From Anisus vortex (Eukaryota > Mollusca > Gastropoda > Planorbidae), in the NCBI GenBank assembly GCA_949126835.1, contig OX421495.1, positions 27,839,721 through 27,903,720 on the forward strand: a stretch of 64,000 nucleotides of DNA. Reading direction: 5' to 3'. The position numbers were made by a program, and so were the translations under genes. Positions 57,581 through 64,000 of the stretch are shown in pieces. Under the pieces are notes generated by a model. That model saw only the letters and a list, made by a program, of their open reading frames with translations, made no database searches and was not told where the DNA came from. Each line of letters starts with the position of its first letter. The first letter of the stretch is position 1.

Positions 57581-60490
57581 CCTTAAAAAAAAAGAAACAA
57601 ATACACTCCTTTTATTACATGATCCTAAAATATATAAGCCTACAATTCAATGTCACAATACTCAAAACGTACCTTTATATAAATAAATAAATATTATTAA
57701 ATTTAAATCATAATTTAATTTTATATATCTTAGCCTTGAGCCCTAGAGATTATATTATATATGTGTGTGTTCTTAGTTGTATGTTAAATGCGATCTTAGC
57801 TTAAATTATGTTTGTTGGCAGCGCTATACAAATAATATTATATTAGTATAATGGGCCTATATAACAAACTGATATAGTAGGCCTATAGTTTTCTAGGCCT
57901 AAAATAATATTAAAGTCTATTTAATATTTACATTACACTTACATGCCTAATCTTTATTCTTATAAAAACTTAAAAAAATGTTAAATAAAAGTCTAGGCCT
58001 ATAAAATACTATAAATTCTTTATATAACATAAAGATTTATATATAAGGTCTATCCTCTATCATGCTTTTATAAATGCATGTCAAGTACATCATGTAGAAT
58101 TGTAGACCTAATCAGGATTATAATGCACATAAATTATTATGTCATAAATAATATAATATTATAATTATAGGCCTATGTGACCATGTCACCTATGTGACAT
58201 GTGCATTTCAATAGGTCTTAACTTAAGTCTTATAAAATTACTATACACACACAAATCCTCATTTAGAATGAAAATAGTATTTAAATAAACTTACCTCAGA
58301 GATAATGATAATGTTTTCACTGCTTTTGGGTTTGTGGCTCATTATACCTTTCACCCAGCCTGAGGCCTGAGGTTAGTTGATTATGAGCTCCAAGCTGCTT
58401 CGATGCTTTAAAGTGCCGATGAGTGTAAAAGCTTACTTTATAGATAAGATATTCATGTGTCTTCTTGTTCAATTGTTGGTAAATGGACAACGTCAGTGGA
58501 CCACAAGTTGTTCTTATATTCATATGGAATTATGGATCTACTCCATTTATTTTTATCATTTATCAAAAATCAAACTAATCAAAGTCAATTTATCTTCGTT
58601 TACTAACTGCATCTAAAGACTCTTTATAAGTTATAAGAAACTTTATTGCAAGTATTACTTGTCCTACATGCCAATTTAAACAAGGTTTTAATCGGACAAT
58701 AAGCCACTGTTAATGATTTTTAGGTAGTACTGATTTTAAGCTTAAAACTCAGTGTGAATGTTGTTAACGCCATGAACGCCTCGAAATTATCGACAATAGG
58801 ATTTGCCATCCGCCTGAAATTTGTTTACATCACGTGATACACAAGTGAGATTAACCTATAACGCTTCCCAAAAATTAGTGCTTCGCGTTGTAGGCAGTGG
58901 AAAAGATCCTGTATAATATAGGTCACGAGTTCACGCAAAAATCCGCCGTATAACGCCCAGCGTTATACGGCGGATCCGCCTTATAACGCCTCCCAATGTA
59001 ATAATAGGAGCGCACTGAGAAGCGCATATACCTGAACTATATAATAATTTAACAATGATATTTCACTTAGAGATGGGAATCGAACCGAACCCGAACCGAA
59101 CACACCGAACTCGAACTGTGGATTCTAGCGAACCGAACCAAACCCGAACTCTGCCGTTGACCGAACCGAACCGAACCCGAACTTTAAAGTGACGGACTCC
59201 GAACCGAACCGAACGAACTTATATAAAAGTAACAGAAACAAAAATATTTAAATCTTGTCACTAGCAAGCATTCGCCAGTAATGATAACATTTGTATTGAT
59301 AGTAATAAAAAAAAAGAATTATTTTTTTATAACCATCCCTTCCCCAACACCCTTTGATACATCGGCTTTCAGGCACATAGAAATGCGCGGCGAAAAAGAA
59401 AAACAAAACATTGCTTAAACAAACATCGACCGACCGTCAACGTAAGTGACCTAGATATATGTATCACAAAAGCATGATTGCTCTTCCCGCCTCTGCGACG
59501 TCATACTGCTTTTATCTTCTCTCCTGTCTTCACCCCGCTCCCTAGCTGCCTTTACCCCACCAAAAATAATTAGCGTGTTTATTCTAATAACAATCAGTGA
59601 TAACACGCCTTGACTTTTTTCCCAAGAGCTTGTTTTTGTTCATTCCAAAATTAGGAGACTGGCTTTTATTTTCTAGAACCTAGGCATTTTAACTTGTTTG
59701 TTTTTTTTAAAGAAAAATGAATATGTTTGTATGTATATTATTGGCCAAATGTATTTTGCGAAGCGAAAAGAAGCCTAAAAGTATGTCAATTTCATTACTA
59801 CAGCAGCGGCGCTGTGGCTAAAATAGAGTGAATGAGTTACGTTGCAACTAGAGATGGGGGGATGAAGAGGTGTATATTTAACCGCACATTGGAAAACAAG
59901 ATAAATTGACTAGACATTATGTAAACACTCCAGCCGCTTATTGTGATTGAAAACAAAAATCCAGATTATATGGCATAGATGATAAACTGACAGAGTGTGA
60001 GACAAAGAACATTACGGGGTGGGGAAGGGACAAATTGTGTAATGTAGAGGGGGTAGGGGGCAAGTGATAGCACATTTAATGGTATAAAGGTGGAGGGAGA
60101 TAACATTTTAAAGGGAAAATCTTGCACGTTTTGGATAGGAGGGGGACAATAAAATGGCAGGCTTATTTTGCATGTGTGCACAGGCTCACCCTAAACAATT
60201 TAAATACTAATATTTCTTTTAAGTATGAATATTGAAACGTAAACAATTGATAATAATATTACATTTTTAACATAATTTTTTTTAATCCTTGTTTTTGAAA
60301 AAAAAAAGAGTAGGGGGCGGGTAAACAATAGGTCACAGAGACTATTTTGTTATAATTTGGCATTTCAGGTTACTTTATAAGAGCTCAACTTGTGTTTTAT
60401 GACATTTTAGAGCGGTATCACTGATAACAATGAGCATTTTCAAAAAAAATTTGTTTCTGTAATGGCGAAAATTTGTTCAAATTCCTTTCA

Positions 60491-60570
60491 CGTCGCTTAC
60501 ACCAGAAATACGTCGCTTACACCAGAAATACGTCGCTTACACCAGAAATATATTGCTTACACATGAAATA
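60491..60570. repeat. 20-bp tandem repeat, four units
   Basis: The unit is CGTCGCTTACACCAGAAATA: three perfect copies and one degenerate copy ending at 60570. It lies just left of the nested element's target duplication. Confidence 0.95.
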
Positions 60571-60587
60571 CGTATATTAATTGTATT

Positions 60588-61149
60588 AAAGGCCGACCGA
60601 ACTTCGGTTTCGGTTCTGCTTCGACGCAGAAAGTAGGCCAATGGCCTCTTTCGGTGTGGTTTCGGCCGAAGCTTAAAAGTTTGCTTTCAGTTTGTTTTCG
60701 GTTTTGGCCGAAAGTGATATTGATTTTCGGTCATCAGCGAATATCTTGCATTCGTCATTTTTGTATTGTTTTGTCTAATTTTATCAAAATTTTGTCATAA
60801 TATTTAGATACAAAAATCTAAAATAAAGTATGTATTGCCTTTTAGGTTATTAAATCTGAAAGAATATTCAAATCTGAAAAAAATTATATATAATAGGTCT
60901 ACATGTATATAGCCTACAATAGTTTATTACAAGTTCTATGGTTTAATCGACATGGAGTAGGCTACCAATAAACTAGTTAATATTTAAAATCTTTTGTTTG
61001 GAAATTTAGGTGTTTTTTTTTCGGTTTCGGCCGAAAGTGTTGTTAAACTTTTGGTTTCGGTTATGGTTTCAGCCAAAAGTTAATTTAGAACTCTCGGTAT
61101 GGTTTCGTTTTCGGCCGAAACCAAATATTTGGTTTCGATCGGCCTCTAA
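60588..61149. mobile_element. nested hAT-like element with TTTCGGCCGAAA motifs
   Basis: A perfect 8-bp duplication, ATTGTATT, flanks it (60580-60587 and 61150-61157). The left end is AAAGGCCGACCGAA and the inverted right end is TTAGAGGCCGATCGAAACC. Subterminal sequence is filled with GGTTTCGGCCGAAA palindromes. It is 562 bp and non-coding. The ends echo the TAGAG start of the element it sits in. Confidence 0.85.
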
Positions 61150-61639
61150 ATTGTATTTCATATAACAGAAGACCCAGAAATAACACTTATGCCTATTGTT
61201 GTTTTTATTTGCATCAACCTATGTATATTTAATTGTGAGTTTTGAACATGCGGCAGAAGACAAACATTATTTTAAATCAGTAGAAAATTCAGTTTTAGGC
61301 TACTATTTTAAGATTTTTTATTTAAAAAAAACAGTTTAATTAAAACGCTAACATTGTAAGAGTTCAGTTGTTGTCGAACCGAACGGAACCCAAACTTAAA
61401 TTATTACCGAACCGAACCCGAACTTTGTTTTTTACTAATCCGACCGAACCGAACCGAACCCGAACTTAGGGTCCTACCGAACCGAACCCGAACTTATGGT
61501 CTCACCGAACCGAACAGAACCCTAACTGCTAAATTAGGGTTCGATTCCCATCTCTAATTTCACTCACTGACCCACTGATAGAATTCGAGTGCAAAAAGAA
61601 AATAACAAATCTTCGGATAGTTATGAATATTCTTATGAG

Positions 61640-61800
61640 TTTACAGACGTTCCTTCTAGATAGAAGATTATTACGTCCAGAAGGCCCAAAACTCCTGCAG
61701 GGCGACAGGGATCCGTCAGTTGCAGGGATAGAACCCGCGACGTGTCAGTTGGTTTTTGGTTGACAGTCCGGTGAACTAACCGCTGGACCAGCCGACTTCT
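61640..61800 (-). mobile_element. SINE family B copy carrying a LINE 3' tail
   Basis: Read on the minus strand: the tRNA-like head GTCGGCTGGTCCAGCGG through GTCGCGGGTTC, a short body with CCTGTCGCCCTGCAGGAG, then GGACGTAATAATCTTC and GAAGGAACGTCTGTAAA. The last part matches the 3' UTR end of the Jockey/CR1-like LINE (25676-26603), not the tail of the SINE at 37570-37835. Confidence 0.82.
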
Positions 61801-61851
61801 TCGATTGTATTCTATGTATTTTAATTAGTCTTTTTAGTTTACGGACATTCC

Positions 61852-61921
61852 TTTTAAAAGGAAGATTATTACGGCAGCAGGGCTAGAACCCGGACCGTTT
61901 TGGTTGACAGTCCGGTAGGCT
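61852..61921 (-). mobile_element. short SINE family B copy with the LINE-type tail
   Basis: Minus strand: GGACTGTCAACCAAAACGGT, CCGGGTTCTAGCCC, then GTAATAATCTTCC and AAAAGGAATGTCCGTAAA. It lacks the 5' head and most of the body. The tail hairpin here is TTCCTTTTAAAAGGAA. Confidence 0.65.
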
Positions 61922-62030
61922 ATATTTTTTTTTTCATAAAACCGATTTTCGGTTCTATAATTCCGGTTTACCCGCCCCCCCCCCCCTTAACTATAAAATT
62001 CATTAGAACTAAAAAAATCGTGGGCTAAAT

Positions 62031-62738
62031 TCTTCTTCTTCGTTCTCAAATGTTATGATTGGGAGGATTCAGACAACAAGTCCGATAGCTGTAATGAACT
62101 GCGCCGTGGCTGTCAGTTGCTCTAGTCCACCGAACAGTTTGTCGTTGAGGGTAGCCCCCAGGGGCCAAAAGGCTGACCGGGTAGAAAGATACAGAGGGCA
62201 GGTCTGAAGGACATGCTCCGCATTTTCGGGAGCTGTTTCGCAGGGGCACATTTCGCTTGCTCCGATTCGTAGTTTGCGGAACATATGTTGCTTTAGCCTG
62301 TTGTGACCAGTCCTTAGTCTGAAGATGATGTTTTGAAATTGGCGGGAGAGTTTGTAGTAAGCATCAATCTTTGGGTTGTTTTGTTGCAGCTCAGACCATC
62401 TTTCGGATTCATTCCTTTTGAGTATTGCCTTTATTTCTTCGGGGTGTAGAGATGGGTCTGTCTGGTGTTGTCTGCCTCCAGCTTTAGCTAAGGTGTCGGC
62501 AGTGTCATTTCCTTCATTTTGTATATGTCCAGGGATCCATTGGAGAACCAGTTCTTTAGTTATTTTGCTCAGTTTTAAAAGTTCTGTACTGAGTGACTGG
62601 TTGATCGGGGCATTTTGGTTTTTTAGAGACTGGAGTACTGTTTTGGCGTCAGAGAAGATGACAATCCGGCTGTTGGGGGATTGAGTGTGGCTTGTTAGTA
62701 TATTTGCAGCAAGCTCAATTGCTTTTCTTTCTGCTCTA
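62031..62738 (-). mobile_element. 5'-truncated LINE with RNase H domain (I/Nimb-like)
   Basis: An intact minus-strand frame from 62738 to 62069 encodes most of a type I RNase H: AERKAIELAANIL (Glu), IVIFSDAKTVLQSL (Asp), WIPGHIQNEGNDTADTLAKA (Asp). FRLRTGHNRL and the Cys/His block CPCETAPENAEHVLQTCP follow. The first catalytic Asp is lost to 5' truncation. The 3' end is a (GAA)n tail. A perfect 11-bp target duplication, GTGGGCTAAAT, flanks it (62020-62030 and 62739-62749). There is no stop within the remaining frame, so the insertion is fairly young. Confidence 0.92.
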
Positions 62739-62749
62739 GTGGGCTAAAT

Positions 62750-63372
62750 GATAACCTTGCAACAAAGCCAAATATATAGGCATAATAATAGCTTTCAATT
62801 AAGTATTAAGTCTAGTGATAATCAAATAATTTCGTTGATCATAAAAAAATTATATTAATATATTATAGGCCTATATTGGCCCTATATGTATATAATTAGG
62901 CCTATATATATATATATATATAGGCCTATATAGGTCTATATCAATAAAACGTGTGTATAAAAAACATAATATATTACATAGAGACCTAGGCTACTTCAAA
63001 TAAAGTATTTGTTCTTTAGCGAAGTGACCGACTGAGCGATAAAAAAAAAAACTTCGCAGTTTAGATAGCTATGTGACTATGTGAAATTAAATGTTATAAC
63101 TGGAATCACACTCACATGCACACACATACTAACTAACGCGCTACAGAAAGTCTATCGGTCTGTTTGTCTGTTCGGCCGCGGCACATTCAGCGTCTATGGG
63201 GAAAGCCCATGCCTGAACAAATTAGGAAATTTTGGGCCAGTTTTGGCTTTCCTTTTGACAAAACCTGGCAAATTTGGACTTTTTATATTTTACTTCTACA
63301 GAAGAGCTTTTGTCTAATTAAATATAGAATATAGATATAAATAATAGAACTTCGTGTAAGACCGAATAAAAG
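62750..63372. promoter_or_regulatory. upstream region of the FAM98-like gene
   Basis: AT-rich with GGCCTATA repeats to about 62950, then more balanced sequence near 63130-63260 (CGGCCGCGGC). It must contain the promoter and 5' UTR of the gene starting at 63373. No TATA box or start site could be assigned. Confidence 0.35.
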
Positions 63373-64000
63373 ATGGAAAACGACATTCTCGATTCGCTTG
63401 AAGACCTTGGGTACTTTGCATTTAATATTGTTGTATCATTACTTCCATTTCCACTACGTTCTCTAGTCTATACTCAATGGTCATGGTTGCGAAGAAAATA
63501 TTTCATGTTATCTCATACGCATGACTCATTGCCGTCCCTACTACTGTGAGTAGTGTGAGTGTGAGTCTGTGAGTGTGACCTGTGGTGACTGTCTCGACAC
63601 TGGAATTTACTGTAAATTACGTAAATTATAGTCTAAATAGACCAACCTGAGGAAGGGTTCGCAACGGTCGGATGAGAGGGGTGATAATTTATTTATTTAA
63701 TAATAATTTATGGTATGGACCTAACGAAGAGAAGATGTATTTTTAATAAAAAAAAGAAATTCGATACAAGATAGACCACTAATTTAACTAGTCTAGATCT
63801 CCAACTAATAAGGGTATCCAAGAAAAAGAAAAAAATAATAGCAAACTACTTCATTCATGGTAAAGTACTAACTCAAACTAACAATGCTAGGTATCTGGGA
63901 GTAATAATAAATTATAAGTTATCTTGGAACCCCCACATTGATGAAGTAATTAAAAAATCAAACAAAACATTAGGATTCATAAAAAGGAAATTTTACAAAT
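63373..64000 (+). CDS. FAM98-like protein, first coding exon only
   Basis: The exon 63373-63410 encodes MENDILDSLEDL plus the first two bases of a Gly codon, then donor GTACTT. The sequence matches the start of FAM98A/B/C, which reads TDILESLEDLGYKGPL in human. FAM98 proteins are part of the tRNA-splicing ligase complex (with RTCB, DDX1 and others) and of RNA granules. The rest of the gene would lie beyond 64000; no second exon is visible in the remaining 590 bp, which hold a LINE copy. Only 13 residues support the call, so a chance match is possible, but the context (an ATG after a pyrimidine-poor leader, and a donor in the right place) is good. Confidence 0.55.
63789..64000 (+). mobile_element. 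Jockey/CR1-like LINE, copy 5, cut by the window edge
   Basis: A near-identical match to 25786-25990, encoding LIRVSKKKK, NYFIHGKVLTQTNNARYLGV and [11 protein letters not shown]. It begins abruptly at about 63789 (5' truncation) and runs off the right edge. It is the best-preserved coding copy in the window. Confidence 0.9.

Larger units (their letters stand above)
54881..58992. mobile_element. 4.1 kb THAP/SWIM-type DNA transposon (ISL2EU-like), decayed
   Basis: The inverted ends are 54881-54964 and 58911-58992, about 83 bp with few differences, sharing GCGTGAACTC, TGACCTATATTATAC and CGGCGGATCCGCC. Further inverted matches such as GAGATTAACCTAT lie inside (about 55470 and 58848). The interior has a broken THAP gene on the plus strand and a SWIM-type zinc-finger frame on the minus strand. 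Known: Harbinger-related ISL2EU elements encode a THAP transposase and a separate YqaJ-type nuclease, which is the nearest match. The DDE and YqaJ catalytic parts were not found, so it is probably an internally deleted copy. The target duplication could not be read. Confidence 0.72.
59068..61556. mobile_element. hAT-type element with CCGAACCGAA arrays
   Basis: Perfect 19-bp terminal inverted repeats TAGAGATGGGAATCGAACC. A perfect 8-bp target duplication, ATTTCACT, flanks it (59060-59067 and 61557-61564). Both subterminal regions (59083-59220 and 61376-61540) are irregular arrays of CCGAACCGAAC/CCCGAACTT in inverse positions, probably transposase-binding arrays. No transposase frame was found. 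It contains another hAT-like element at 60588-61149. Confidence 0.92.

Noticed and set aside
1..64000. A bacterial-style defence, toxin or secondary-metabolite cluster
   Set aside because: All supported genes are spliced animal genes or eukaryotic transposable elements, and nothing resembles such a system.

Overview
This is an intron-rich, AT-rich animal nuclear window. Four genes have recognisable metazoan orthologues, introns run from about 0.3 to 6.7 kb, and transposable elements fill much of the rest. The word GGCCTATA (a GGCC core in TA-rich sequence) recurs throughout. Together with the element families, this suggests a mollusc, most likely a heterobranch gastropod such as a planorbid snail. 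That assignment is inference.

Layout. 1-6.9 kb (-): a sororin-like cell-cycle gene, partial, running off the left edge, with a candidate 4.76 kb DNA transposon in its intron. 7.4-8.7 kb: a satellite of 20 x 65 bp. 10-12.3 kb: hAT elements, one nested in another. 16.06-19.23 kb (+): a four-exon gene for an uncharacterised 375-aa protein with a degenerate phospholipase-D-like C terminus. 20.23-27.02 kb (-): ERH. 27.78-39.28 kb (+): SLC39A9/ZIP9. 43.80-54.82 kb (-): PSMD8/RPN12. 63.37 kb (+): the first coding exon of a probable FAM98 gene, running off the right edge.

ERH and SLC39A9 are head to head with 757 bp between their start codons, and that interval carries ETS-type sites. The same divergent pair is known in human at 14q24.1, so this looks like an ancient bidirectional promoter. 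ERH is tail to tail with the PLD-like gene, and SLC39A9 is tail to tail with PSMD8. The conserved genes are housekeeping functions (mRNA/small-RNA processing, zinc transport, proteasome lid, cohesion); no operon or joint pathway is implied.

The accessory content is rich and its boundaries are often exact: at least seven hAT-like elements (five with perfect 8-bp target duplications), a 4.1 kb THAP/SWIM-type DNA transposon ending 62 bp from the PSMD8 start codon, two tRNA-derived SINE families, one of which carries the 3' tail of a LINE also present here, several decayed LINEs, a Helentron-like element, and a 41 x 19-bp array made of two alternating unit types. I found no CRISPR array, no functional tRNA or rRNA gene and no bacterial-type defence system. 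The least explained gene is the PLD-like one. The least explained DNA is the 30.5-32.4 kb array region and the 1.68-6.44 kb candidate element. All gene models were read by eye from splice signals and reading frame; no database search was run.
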